Below are positions 34,805-43,357 of a stretch of DNA of 64,000 bases, piece after piece. The translations under genes were made by a program, and so were the position numbers. Each line of letters begins with the position of its first letter. Position 1 is the first letter of the stretch. Source of the DNA: Flavobacterium sp. SUN046 (lineage in GTDB: Bacteria > Bacteroidota > Bacteroidia > Flavobacteriales > Flavobacteriaceae); contig NZ_JAPQNT010000012.1 of NCBI RefSeq assembly GCF_028867965.1, forward strand, positions 22,369 to 86,368, given 5' to 3'. A model generated the notes under the pieces. That model was given only the letters and a program-made list of their open reading frames with translations, ran no database searches and was not told where the DNA came from.

Positions 34805-35296
34805 TTAATTCATTTCATCGTTCAAGCATTTTATTCCTTTTATTGGAATTTTTACAAACCGAATGTCTTGAAGTGCAAAGGCTTGTTTGGTAATTGTATT
34901 TTTATTTTTGTTGTTTGAAACTACAATTGCAATTATTGTTTCCTCTGGATAACCATCATTTCTACTACAATTTGAGGTTCTTATTTCAGTGTTTTTAGGA
35001 ATGTTGTTTATCTTTAAAACATCAATAATCGCGAACTCATTGGTGTCTTTATTTATTTTTTTACTTAATAAAATAATGGCTACATTTCCTTTTCGATAAA
35101 CATCAATTTTTGAAAAATAAATGCCTTCATTCGGGTTTCCAATAATTATTCCTTGCTCATATTTGAATAATTTTAGCGAACTAATTTGCCGTTCATTGGT
35201 GTATTTTTTCCCAATTAAATTTTTGAAATCGGAGGCCAATTTGCCTTGAGCAAAAACAGTAGTACACGTTAGAAAGAGAATTATAATTTTTTTCAT
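34805..35296 (-). CDS. Secreted hypothetical protein (163 aa)
   Basis: This is a small protein with signal peptide MKKIIILFLTCTTVFAQ. The mature part (LASDFKNLIGKKYTNERQISSLKLFKYEQGIIIG ... VAIILLSKKINKDTNEFAIIDVLKI) looks alpha/beta with two cysteines (Cys near 109 and 157). No family is recognised. It begins 4 bp after the stop of the beta-trefoil/PLAT-like gene, so it is translated from the same mRNA. A periplasmic helper for the neighbouring binding proteins is possible but unsupported. Confidence 0.7.
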   Translation of the reverse strand: MKKIIILFLTCTTVFAQGKLASDFKNLIGKKYTNERQISSLKLFKYEQGIIIGNPNEGIYFSKIDVYRKGNVAIILLSKKINKDTNEFAIIDVLKINNIPKNTEIRTSNCSRNDGYPEETIIAIVVSNNKNKNTITKQAFALQDIRFVKIPIKGIKCLNDEMN

Positions 35297-35300
35297 AAAT

Positions 35301-36818
35301 TTATTCTACAATGAAACTTTTAATTCTTGCATCTCCAGTAAACATGTGAATTGGTGCACCAACACGATCCACTAAAACTTTGGTTTGACCATTTTTAGTG
35401 ATACTGATTTTTATTTTATCAACGTGCCAATTATCTGCAAACATTCCGCCGCCTCCAGTATGACGAATTTCTACTTCTTTAATGTCGTTAATGTCTATTT
35501 CTGTTGAGTTTGGAATGCTTTTTACAACTGTATTTTCGGTAAAATTGTTCCATTTTGCAGAATCATTGATGTTGTTTAAAGTGAGTACTTTATTGGAACT
35601 TTTAAACTTAATTTTAAGGTTTACATTATTATCTTTTCCGCCTTCAAGATTGTCGCCACCAGTTCCAAAAATACAGGTAAGTGACGCGTTAGTAGTAGCC
35701 GAATTTGATGTGTTGGAAGTAGTATTTTGTGTTGGACAAATGTTATTTGTGTTAATAGTTAAACTCGTTCCAGTATTTATATCGTTGTCTCTATTTTCAT
35801 AAATAAATCGGTATAATGGCGAGTTCGAACCACTAGGACTGATCCAATTCATGGTTCCATTTTTCATTTTTCCATCAACTTTTATTCTTGTGGTCACGGT
35901 TACTTTATCTAAATTCCAATTGTCGCCAACGATTGCGGTCATGTTATTTGTCGATCCATTTTTAGGTCTTCGTGTAAATACAATTTCATAAATATCACTA
36001 CAAAGTACATCAGCTGGAAGGTTGATTGTAACTCTACGAATAGAATTATTTGGCCATTCTTTTCCTTCATTCGCATTTTCTTTAACTAAATCGGGTTTGT
36101 TTTTTATTTTTAAGGTAATTTTTAAACCTTCCATAAAATCTTTTGGATCTAAATTATCACCGCCAGTTTTAAAATCAATGTCTAATTTGTTATCAGATTT
36201 TGGTGCAACAATAACGGTTGGACTTTTTATTGGTTGCGTAACTTGATTTACAACAACAGATGATTCTCCTTGTTGCGCCGTATAAAATTTGAAATATATA
36301 TTCGATGTGTTTGTGTAAGTAGTTGGATTTGACGCTTGATTTTTATATTCAAATTCTAAAATGCCACCATCAACATTCATAGTGCCCATTTTAGCTGCCA
36401 AATAGCCATCATTGTCTTTGCCGTTATTTGGTTGAATGGTATAATTTCCGTTTCCAACTGAAACAATTTGAAACGATTGTGTTGCTATATTGGTTAAAGG
36501 TTTTTGGGCTTCCATCCATGTAGATTCAAAAACTTGGTTTCTTGAAGTGTCTAATTTGAAAGTTATGCATTTTAAATTACTCACTTTTTGAATAAGAAAT
36601 AAACCTGGTTGATTTCTAACAGCTTTTACATCCCAAAGAAAATTTTGACCATTTAAAGAACCATTACTAGTTTCTTGAAGCGTTAATCCATTACCATTTT
36701 CGGCATAAAGAGCTTTATTATTTTCGGATAAACGAATTAAATATCTTCCTGGTTTTAGTTGTGAAAAACACAGGTTAACAATTAGAATTAGTAAATATGT
36801 AAAGATTATTTTTTTCAT
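35301..36818 (-). CDS. Secreted beta-trefoil-like plus tandem PLAT-like protein
   Basis: This is a 505-residue protein. I start it at 36816-36818 (MKKIIFTYLLILIVNLCFSQ); an in-frame ATG at 36839 would overlap the previous gene and lacks signal-like sequence. Residues about 20-180 (LKPGRYLIRLSENNKALYAE ... LFLIQKVSNLKCITFKLD ... NYTIQPNNGKDNDGYLAAK) suggest a ricin-type beta-trefoil. Two related ~110-residue modules follow, each opening TGGDNL and carrying a (G/A)DNW..DK(V/I).(V/I) block, resembling PLAT/LH2-type beta sandwiches. A Ser/Thr/Asn linker (NTTSNTSNSATTNAS) separates them. A carbohydrate- or lipid-binding secreted protein is likely, and no catalytic motif is seen. The fold calls are tentative. 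Confidence 0.72.
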   Translation of the reverse strand: MKKIIFTYLLILIVNLCFSQLKPGRYLIRLSENNKALYAENGNGLTLQETSNGSLNGQNFLWDVKAVRNQPGLFLIQKVSNLKCITFKLDTSRNQVFESTWMEAQKPLTNIATQSFQIVSVGNGNYTIQPNNGKDNDGYLAAKMGTMNVDGGILEFEYKNQASNPTTYTNTSNIYFKFYTAQQGESSVVVNQVTQPIKSPTVIVAPKSDNKLDIDFKTGGDNLDPKDFMEGLKITLKIKNKPDLVKENANEGKEWPNNSIRRVTINLPADVLCSDIYEIVFTRRPKNGSTNNMTAIVGDNWNLDKVTVTTRIKVDGKMKNGTMNWISPSGSNSPLYRFIYENRDNDINTGTSLTINTNNICPTQNTTSNTSNSATTNASLTCIFGTGGDNLEGGKDNNVNLKIKFKSSNKVLTLNNINDSAKWNNFTENTVVKSIPNSTEIDINDIKEVEIRHTGGGGMFADNWHVDKIKISITKNGQTKVLVDRVGAPIHMFTGDARIKSFIVE

Positions 36819-36825
36819 ATTTATT

Positions 36826-37605
36826 TTATTTAAATTCAACTAGTACCGGAAAAAATTCAATTTTTTCAATTCTAGTATCGTCATTACAATTGTCGTCATC
36901 GCTAATATCATTTCCACCAGTGTCACCAACAATATGAAAGAAGTTTACTAATGTTCCTTCAAGAGCTGGAACTGTATAAACTGTATTTCCGTCAACATAA
37001 CTGCCAACCAAATTTTTAATTATATCTTGTGATAAATGCAATGGTGCACCAACAACATCTGTGAATTCCTTAGGAACTCCATGAGCATTTAAGACATTTC
37101 TGGCTATAGTTTGACCGTCTAAAAAATTATTTAATCCAGCTTGAACGTCTGCACCAGGAATGATAAACTGAAATCCTGCAGGCTGACTAACAAATTGTGT
37201 TCTCGAAGCAGTTTCAGATAGTATTTTATTAATTGTCTTTCCATAAGGAACATCATAAACTTTTTTACTCCATGATCCTTCTGTTGTACTCCAATCTTGA
37301 ACGGTTTCTTGAGCCCATAATGATATGTCTGCCCAAATTTCTTTTCCGTTTTCAGATAATCTAATTTTTACTTCACATTTTACTCTTGGACCATGACCAT
37401 CAAACTCTCTATCACCTCGCAATAATGTTTTAGGACAAAGCCATTCATTAATATCTTCTAAATTTATTTTTTCTTGTTTAGAAGCACTGATTGTCTGTGC
37501 TACATTAGTATTGGATTTTTTAGGAACTTTATATATAGGTTTAACTACTTGAGCACTCAATGATAAACCGAAAATTGCTGTAAATACTGTTATTGTTAAT
37601 TTCAT
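36826..37605 (-). CDS. Secreted protein with GDREF/GDTGG domain (short form)
   Basis: This is a 259-residue protein with a signal peptide (cleavage near SLSAQ). After a ~45-residue linker comes a domain starting LCPKTLLRGDREFDGHGPRVKCEVKI, continuing EIWADISLWAQETVQDWSTTEGSWSKKVYDVPYG, and ending FFHIVGDTGGNDISDDDNCNDDTRIEKIEFFPVLVEF. The same domain ends the 434-residue protein encoded two genes upstream. I know no named family for it. Conserved Asp clusters (GDREF, DISxDxxCxDD) would suit Ca2+ binding. There is no lipobox or T9SS signal. It is flanked by 21-bp and 7-bp gaps, consistent with an operon. Confidence 0.72.
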   Translation of the reverse strand: MKLTITVFTAIFGLSLSAQVVKPIYKVPKKSNTNVAQTISASKQEKINLEDINEWLCPKTLLRGDREFDGHGPRVKCEVKIRLSENGKEIWADISLWAQETVQDWSTTEGSWSKKVYDVPYGKTINKILSETASRTQFVSQPAGFQFIIPGADVQAGLNNFLDGQTIARNVLNAHGVPKEFTDVVGAPLHLSQDIIKNLVGSYVDGNTVYTVPALEGTLVNFFHIVGDTGGNDISDDDNCNDDTRIEKIEFFPVLVEFK

Positions 37606-37626
37606 AATTTTGTTTTTTTATTGGTT

Positions 37627-38544
37627 TTATAATTCAACTTTTATATCATTATTTTTTACTCTCAAATAGAAATAACCATCTAAGCCAATAAAATATAACT
37701 GACTTCCAAAAACGGCAATCGATTTGGCTTTGGCATTCATTGGAGTAGGAGTTGGTTCTTCTGTTGATAGTTGATAAACCATATCGTCTGTACCAACATA
37801 CCAAAGTGGTGTGCTCAAACCTATATCTGTAGTTAGTTGTTTTGCTTTAATTGTTCCCATTTTTCTCCATTCTGCAAATCCTGGTTTCCACATCAATAAA
37901 TTATCTTCCATGTCAATCATAAAAAACCTTCTGTTATATGCTGTAAACATTTTGGCTGCTTTTTCTGGTGGAATATTGCTAGGAAGTGTTCCGATTGTTG
38001 CTGATCTTATATAATTTTTTTCATTTAAGTACCAATATCCGTCTGTACTCTCAGTATCAAAATAGACATAAGTAGTTGTTGGCATAGGAAAACTCGGAAT
38101 TCCAACTTGAATTTTTCTAACGTGTTCTGGATCTGCATGTCCGCCAGACATCATTCCTAATCCGTCTTTGCTATGAACCAAAACAACACCATAGGCAACC
38201 GTTAAATTTTCCACTTTACTATTGTTTGTTATTGTTGCAGTTCCTAAATTTTGGTAATGAAAACCAACTCCGCGAAGGACATCGTTTTCATCAATCAACC
38301 AAACGCCGCCATTTCTTGTGTTCAATGCTATAGATTTAAAACGTTTTGCACTTGCATTTGGAGATTGAGGATTGTAATTTACGTTGGTAGATTTAATAAC
38401 TTTAGGCATAAATACATTTGGACTCGATTGTGATGGTGTTATTGGTCTTGGACCATCTACTTGGTTGCTTTGATTAATTGGAACTTGACCGTAAATCATC
38501 ATTTGTGTAAATGATATTACTAAAAGGAGGAATAATTTTTTCAT
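37627..38544 (-). CDS. Secreted beta-propeller-like (tectonin-like) protein
   Basis: This is a 305-residue protein with a signal peptide (to about MIYGQ). The mature part shows about five repeats of a pattern 'AK.(I/L)(A/T)...(G)..W.(I/V)...D.(V/I)(Y/L)': FKSIALNTRNGGVWLIDENDVLRG, AAKMFTAYNRRFFMIDMEDNLLMW, AKQLTTDIGLSTPLWYVGTDDMVYQL and AKSIAVFGSQLYFIGLDGYFYLR. This recalls tectonin/TECPR-type beta-propellers, which bind sugars such as methylated glycans or lipid A. The call rests on the repeat pattern only. It sits between the two GDREF-domain genes on the same strand. Confidence 0.6.
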   Translation of the reverse strand: MKKLFLLLVISFTQMMIYGQVPINQSNQVDGPRPITPSQSSPNVFMPKVIKSTNVNYNPQSPNASAKRFKSIALNTRNGGVWLIDENDVLRGVGFHYQNLGTATITNNSKVENLTVAYGVVLVHSKDGLGMMSGGHADPEHVRKIQVGIPSFPMPTTTYVYFDTESTDGYWYLNEKNYIRSATIGTLPSNIPPEKAAKMFTAYNRRFFMIDMEDNLLMWKPGFAEWRKMGTIKAKQLTTDIGLSTPLWYVGTDDMVYQLSTEEPTPTPMNAKAKSIAVFGSQLYFIGLDGYFYLRVKNNDIKVEL

Positions 38545-38578
38545 ACTACTTGATTTTTAAATTGTTGATGAATTTATT

Positions 38579-39883
38579 TTAATTTTGAAATTGAACTTTT
38601 ATAGGAAAGAAGGAAATATTTTCAATACGAGTATCATCTGTACAGTCATTGTCTGTACTAATGTCATCTCCTCCAGTATCGCCAACAATGGCCATTCTTT
38701 TTATGAAATTCATTGGTTCAGTATTTGTAACGGTATTATTACTAGTTCCAGTTGCTCCAATAAATTGGGTTCCAGCACTTGGCGAAATAAAATTGATATT
38801 GGTTGTTATAGGCGAAAGAATTTGTGCAATTCGTCGGTTATTTGGCGTTGTAAAAACTCGTTTTTCAAACCTTTGTGAAACGGTACTAAAATCAGAAACA
38901 GTTTCGGTTGCAGTAAAGTTGATGATTGCCCAAATTTCGGTAGTGTTTCTTATTTCTAAAGTGATAGCAGTTTGAATTCTTGGTCCATTACCATTAAATT
39001 CTCTATCGCCTCTTGTTAGTGTTTGCGGACAAAGTGTTTCATTAATATCATTTAAAAAAACATGAACTTCATTATCTGTATTTCTAAATGGTGGATTTCC
39101 TTTTGATAAAACCATGTATTTTGCATTAACTGGCATTGCAATACTTGCATTTTGATTGAAAATTTTCCATCTGTTTGCGTTGAACCAAACTCCTGTTGCA
39201 TTTGCATTAGCAACACCTTGAAAAAGAGGAGTTGTGAATACTAAATTATTTGTGCCGTCGTTTGTTGTTGAATTGTTTATAGTAAAATTATTGCTAGAAA
39301 CTGTAGTTGCACTTGCTATAAAAATGGTGTTATCTATGACAATATTATAACTGTTTACAGCGAATAATGATAAATCAAGGTTTAAAATGGTCCATTTATT
39401 GATTGTTGGTGCGTAGGCAATTCCAACTTCTTTTGTATTTCTAAACGAAGCTTTTGTTATTAAAAATTTGGCGTTTGGATTTCCATTTAATAATGGATTA
39501 TCAATAGTAGTATTGTTTGAACTGGTTGGTCTTGAAGTGTGAACAAAAGCATTTGTGCCTCTTGGAACTGCCAAAATATTAAATTTGGTGTTTTCTGGAA
39601 TTCCAGCTGGATTTGGTGTATTTATAATCCATTTGTTATCAAAGAAAAAAACACTGTAAGCATCATTAAATCGTGGACCAATAACTCCAAAATCTACGGT
39701 TACAATTAAAATTAAATCGGGATTGTTATTCGTTAGTGGATTATCGATTATACAATTTACAGGAAATTCTCCTCGACGCACATTTTGAAATTCATTATCG
39801 TTGTAAGTCGCAATGTGTTTAAACGAAATTTGAGCCTGTAAAAAAGAGCAGGTAAATAAAAATAAAAGAGTTATTTGTTTCAT
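38579..39883 (-). CDS. Secreted DUF7452-like repeats plus GDREF/GDTGG domain (long form)
   Basis: This is a 434-residue protein with a signal peptide ending LQAQ, first gene of the cluster. Residues about 25-265 contain three ~75-residue repeats: IDNPLTNNNPDLILIVTVDF ... NKWIINTPNPAGIPENTKFNI; IDNPLLNGNPNAKFLITKAS ... NKWTILNLD; and INNSTTNDGTNNLVFTTPLF ... NRWKIFNQNASIAMPVNAKY. These resemble repeats I recall as DUF7452 (unchecked). The C-terminal ~150 residues (LCPQTLTRGDREFNGNGPR ... IVGDTGGDDISTDNDCTDDTRIENISFFPIKVQF) are the domain shared with the 259-residue protein. It has no T9SS signal. It is preceded by TGTAACA repeats. Confidence 0.75.
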   Translation of the reverse strand: MKQITLLFLFTCSFLQAQISFKHIATYNDNEFQNVRRGEFPVNCIIDNPLTNNNPDLILIVTVDFGVIGPRFNDAYSVFFFDNKWIINTPNPAGIPENTKFNILAVPRGTNAFVHTSRPTSSNNTTIDNPLLNGNPNAKFLITKASFRNTKEVGIAYAPTINKWTILNLDLSLFAVNSYNIVIDNTIFIASATTVSSNNFTINNSTTNDGTNNLVFTTPLFQGVANANATGVWFNANRWKIFNQNASIAMPVNAKYMVLSKGNPPFRNTDNEVHVFLNDINETLCPQTLTRGDREFNGNGPRIQTAITLEIRNTTEIWAIINFTATETVSDFSTVSQRFEKRVFTTPNNRRIAQILSPITTNINFISPSAGTQFIGATGTSNNTVTNTEPMNFIKRMAIVGDTGGDDISTDNDCTDDTRIENISFFPIKVQFQN

Positions 39884-39950
39884 TATGATTAAGTTTTAAT
39901 TGTTCAACAAGGCAAATGTCCAACAAACGGTTTCTAATCATTATGAATAA

Positions 39951-39988
39951 TGTAACAACAGTTATGACTTATGTAACAACATGTTACA
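39951..39988. promoter_or_regulatory. Candidate operator: TGTAACA direct and inverted repeats
   Basis: TGTAACA occurs at 39951-39957 and again at 39972-39978 (21 bp, two helical turns apart). The second copy is followed after 3 nt by its inverted copy TGTTACA (39982-39988). The array lies 68-105 bp upstream of the secreted-cluster start at 39883 and downstream of the hybrid regulator gene, a fitting place for binding by its AraC-type domain. Binding is inferred. Confidence 0.55.
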
Positions 39989-40020
39989 AGTCAATTAAAT
40001 CAAGGCTTTACAAGTGTAAA

Positions 40021-42915
40021 TTAATTTTTATTTATATATTCTGTAGGAGTACAATGATACATTTCTTTAAAACATTTTGAAAAATAAGACACATCACTAA
40101 AGCCAACAGAGTAAGCAATTTCAGATATATTTCCGTTTCCTTTTTTAAGTAATTCGGCTGAAATTTTTAATCGTTCGTTTCTTAAAAACTCCGATGTTGA
40201 AACTCCAAATAATGTTTTAAGTTTTCTATGCAATTGCATTCTGCTCATTCCTGTATCTTTAGAAAAATCGTCTGCACTGTATTCAGAATTTGACATATTT
40301 TCATCTAATACTTTTTGTAAGCGTTCCACAAATTTTTCGTCAACTGAATTAATTACAATATCTGTTGGACGCAAAATTAATTCTTGACTGTAACGAATTT
40401 GTAATTTTTTGCGTTCCGCTATTAATTGTTTTACGGTTTCTTTTACAATTTCGTTATTGAATGGTTTGGTTAAATAGGCATCGGCTGTACTTTTTAAGCC
40501 TTCTAAATGCGCTTCATCTGATGTTTTTGCAGTTAACAAAATTACAGGAATAAAAGAAGTTAACTCATTGTTTTTAATTTGTTTGGTAAATTCAAAACCA
40601 TCCATTTTTGGCATCATTACATCAGAAATAATGCAATCTGGAATTTCTTTTTGAGCAATTTTTAAAGCTTCTTCACCATCTTGTGCTTCAAGAATTTGGT
40701 AGTTTTCTTTGAAAATATCTTTTAAAACGGTTCTAATTTCTGAATTATCATCTACAAGTAATAAAACCGGTAATTCATTAGTTGAACTGATACTGTTTTC
40801 TGTTGTAATTTGCTGATTTTCAGTAGTTATAATTACTGCGTTTGTGTTTGACTTTTCTAATGGTAAATCAATATGAATAGTTAATTTATTATCTACGAAA
40901 TCTGTAGTTAATGTTCCTCGATACAGATCAACTAATTCTTTAACCAAAGCTAATCCAATTCCGAAGCCATTTTGATATTCGTTTTTTTGATAAAAACGTT
41001 CGAATAGTTTAGGAATATCTTCTGATTTTAATTCTGAAGTTTCGTTCGAAAAAGTTAAAATTAAATTTGAATATTCCATAATGCTATCAAAATGAATTTC
41101 AGTTTTTGGCTTTGCATATTTCAGAGCATTTGAAATTAAGTTTGAAACTATTTTTTGAATTACATCTTTGTCAAAATAATCATTCTGATTTTGCTTTTCA
41201 ATATTAGAAATCAAAGTTAAATTATTTTCAACAGCTTGAAATTGAAAAGGTTCGATTATAGAAAATAGAAAATTACTTATATTTCCTTCTTTTAGAATTA
41301 ATTTTAAATTGCCGCTATCAATTTTAGAAAGTTCTAAAAGTTGATCAACTAATTCCAACATTCTTGTAGAATTGGTATCAATTAAATTTAATTTTTTTAT
41401 TTGATTTTCATCTTTAATTTCGCTTTGCAAACTTTGAACAGGACTTTTAATCAAAGTTAATGGTGTTCTAAATTCATGCGAAATGTTGGCGAAAAAACGC
41501 GATTTTAGTTCGTTTAATTCGTTTAGTTTTTGTGCAGTTTTAATTTTGTTTCGATAACCATAGAATAATAATCCTCCAATTAATGCCAGTAAACCTAATA
41601 AACCGATGTAGATGTATTTTTGTTTTTTTGAAAGTTCATTTTGAGTAGAGAGAAGTTTTATTTGTGTTTCTTTTTTCTCGTTTTGGTATTTGGCTTCTAA
41701 TTCGTTGAGGTTTATTAAATCGGTTCTATCTTTAATAATTAGTCCAAGTGAATCTTTAGTTTTTATTGCTTTAATAGCTTTTTCAAATTGTTTTGTTTTA
41801 TACAGATATTCAATTTCTGCTTCTATTATTTCATTGAAATAGCCAGGTAATTTATTGTTTTTAATCAATGATTTTGCAAGATAAATATCTTCTTTTGCTT
41901 TATCAAATTCATTAAAATGCAGTCTAACCAAAGCTCTTGTCTTTAGTGCTCTACCATAATTTTCACCAATTTTTTTAGATTTATAAATGTCAATTACAAT
42001 ATTAGAATAGTATAATGATTTTTCATAATCTTTAGTCTCTAAATAGCTTTCTCCCAATGAATTTGCTAATTGTTCGGTATAAATTACGGCATTGTTTTTA
42101 GCAAAATAGTCATAAGCTTTTTTTAAATACGGAATTGCTTCTTTAAAATTATGAGCAACTGATTCTGTAAATCCTTTTTGCTGATAAGAAAGCATTTCAT
42201 ATTGAATATCATTTGTTTTTTTTGCTAAGTTTATTGAAATGTTATTATATTGTCTCGCTTTTTCATGATTTTTAAGGTTTGAATACACAGTAGCAATCAT
42301 ATTATTTACATTAATTTTAAAAGGAATATCTGCCGACTTGTTTTTGGTCATAATCTCATCACACATTAAATAGTATTTTAGTGCAGTTTGATTGAATTGT
42401 CTAGTAGTATTAAATTCAGCAGTTAAAAAATAGACATATTCATAATTTTCGTTCAAATTATATTTCTTTTTTATAGCTAATAGTTCAGCAACATCATTTT
42501 CAATATTGTATTTTTTATCAAAGTTTAAAATCGTTTGAATTTTTTGCATTTTAGCAACTTCATAAACTTCATAATCTTTTCTTTCAAGAGATTTTTTAGC
42601 ACACAAATCATAATAATAAATAGACTTTTTATAATCCATTAATAGATTATAATAATCACCTTTTTCTAAATTAGCAAAGTCTTCACATTTAGAACATGAT
42701 CCATCTTTATTTAAGTCATAAAGTGTATTCATGTATTTTAATGCAATTTTTGTGTCAGAATATAGGTATGTTTCAACAATAGTATGATATGCTTCCGCCT
42801 TATCATTGTTTGGTATTTTGGATGAAATAACTTTTTTTAGAGAATCAATTTGTTGTTCATATTGTGCAAACGACAAAAAAGGAAGTACTAAAATGAAAAT
42901 GAATATTTTTTTCAT
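40021..42915 (-). CDS. Hybrid two-component sensor kinase / AraC-type response regulator (HTCS, TPR sensor)
   Basis: This is a 964-residue single-chain signalling protein. Domain order: signal peptide (1-17, SFAQ), a TPR-rich periplasmic sensor (about 20-425), a transmembrane helix (about 434-454), HisKA with His480 (FANISHEFRTPL), HATPase (N-box NLISNALKYAK near 602, GFGIGLALVKE near 660), a receiver with phosphoacceptor Asp765 (IISDVMMPKMDG) and Lys in TKPF, and a C-terminal AraC DNA-binding domain (about 860-964). Most Bacteroidota HTCS use Reg_prop beta-propellers, whereas this one senses through TPRs. It lies directly upstream of the secreted cluster on the same strand and probably controls it and itself. 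Confidence 0.93.
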   Translation of the reverse strand: MKKIFIFILVLPFLSFAQYEQQIDSLKKVISSKIPNNDKAEAYHTIVETYLYSDTKIALKYMNTLYDLNKDGSCSKCEDFANLEKGDYYNLLMDYKKSIYYYDLCAKKSLERKDYEVYEVAKMQKIQTILNFDKKYNIENDVAELLAIKKKYNLNENYEYVYFLTAEFNTTRQFNQTALKYYLMCDEIMTKNKSADIPFKINVNNMIATVYSNLKNHEKARQYNNISINLAKKTNDIQYEMLSYQQKGFTESVAHNFKEAIPYLKKAYDYFAKNNAVIYTEQLANSLGESYLETKDYEKSLYYSNIVIDIYKSKKIGENYGRALKTRALVRLHFNEFDKAKEDIYLAKSLIKNNKLPGYFNEIIEAEIEYLYKTKQFEKAIKAIKTKDSLGLIIKDRTDLINLNELEAKYQNEKKETQIKLLSTQNELSKKQKYIYIGLLGLLALIGGLLFYGYRNKIKTAQKLNELNELKSRFFANISHEFRTPLTLIKSPVQSLQSEIKDENQIKKLNLIDTNSTRMLELVDQLLELSKIDSGNLKLILKEGNISNFLFSIIEPFQFQAVENNLTLISNIEKQNQNDYFDKDVIQKIVSNLISNALKYAKPKTEIHFDSIMEYSNLILTFSNETSELKSEDIPKLFERFYQKNEYQNGFGIGLALVKELVDLYRGTLTTDFVDNKLTIHIDLPLEKSNTNAVIITTENQQITTENSISSTNELPVLLLVDDNSEIRTVLKDIFKENYQILEAQDGEEALKIAQKEIPDCIISDVMMPKMDGFEFTKQIKNNELTSFIPVILLTAKTSDEAHLEGLKSTADAYLTKPFNNEIVKETVKQLIAERKKLQIRYSQELILRPTDIVINSVDEKFVERLQKVLDENMSNSEYSADDFSKDTGMSRMQLHRKLKTLFGVSTSEFLRNERLKISAELLKKGNGNISEIAYSVGFSDVSYFSKCFKEMYHCTPTEYINKN

Positions 42916-42982
42916 AAACTAAAATGTTAAATTATAAACATGTACAATTATACTTAAAAATAAATATCTTAACTATAAAATT

Positions 42983-43002
42983 TGTAACAAATTAATGTTA
43001 CG
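42983..43002. promoter_or_regulatory. Candidate operator upstream of the HTCS gene
   Basis: TGTAAC (42983-42988) and GTTACG (42997-43002) form an imperfect inverted repeat 68-87 bp upstream of the HTCS start. It uses the same TGTAAC core and the same distance to a start codon as the site at 39951-39988, which suggests autoregulation (inference). Confidence 0.4.
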
Positions 43003-43137
43003 GTTGTATTTTTAAAATCTGAATATCAGTATTTTATATTGAATACTAAGTAAAGTATCTAAAATTTTATTTTTTTCTGTTGTATACAAGTACTATAGAA
43101 TTTGAAAAACTAATTAAATTTAATTTAAAAATTAACC

Positions 43138-43210
43138 ATGCAAGGTATAAGATAAAAGTTATTGTTCTCCCTATTATTTACTTGAAGTTTTTCTAGAGCA
43201 ACAAAACTGA
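43138..43210 (+). pseudogene. Decayed 3' end of a TerB-like gene
   Basis: The segment 43165-43210 (TCTCCCTATTATTTACTTGAAG...) differs from the last 15 codons of the TerB-like gene at 31629-32030 at only a few positions. It translates as SPYYLLEVFLEQQN-stop versus SPDYLLEVFQEQLN-stop. Upstream similarity fades by about 43138 and includes a frame shift. No start or full reading frame remains, so it is a remnant of a paralogue or of a partial duplication. Confidence 0.65.
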
Positions 43211-43217
43211 AAATTAG

Positions 43218-43246
43218 TCAGTCAATAAATTCTTAAAATCAGTCAA
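43218..43246. promoter_or_regulatory. TCAGTCAA direct repeats upstream of hsp20
   Basis: TCAGTCAA occurs at 43218-43225 and 43239-43246, exactly 21 bp apart, 112-140 bp upstream of the Hsp20 start. Same-face spacing suggests a regulator dimer. No CIRCE element was seen. Confidence 0.35.
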
Positions 43247-43357
43247 ATTTTCATTTTTTGAATTTAAAATAATGTCAAAATGTCTTTTATAAAGCATTGG
43301 TATGTATTTTGTTTTAAGCTGTTTATAAAATAAATGTTTAACTTAAATTTTATTATT

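Noticed and set aside
38585..38975. Plus-strand frames opposite the GDREF-domain gene
   Set aside because: They are shadows of a conserved coding domain on the minus strand.
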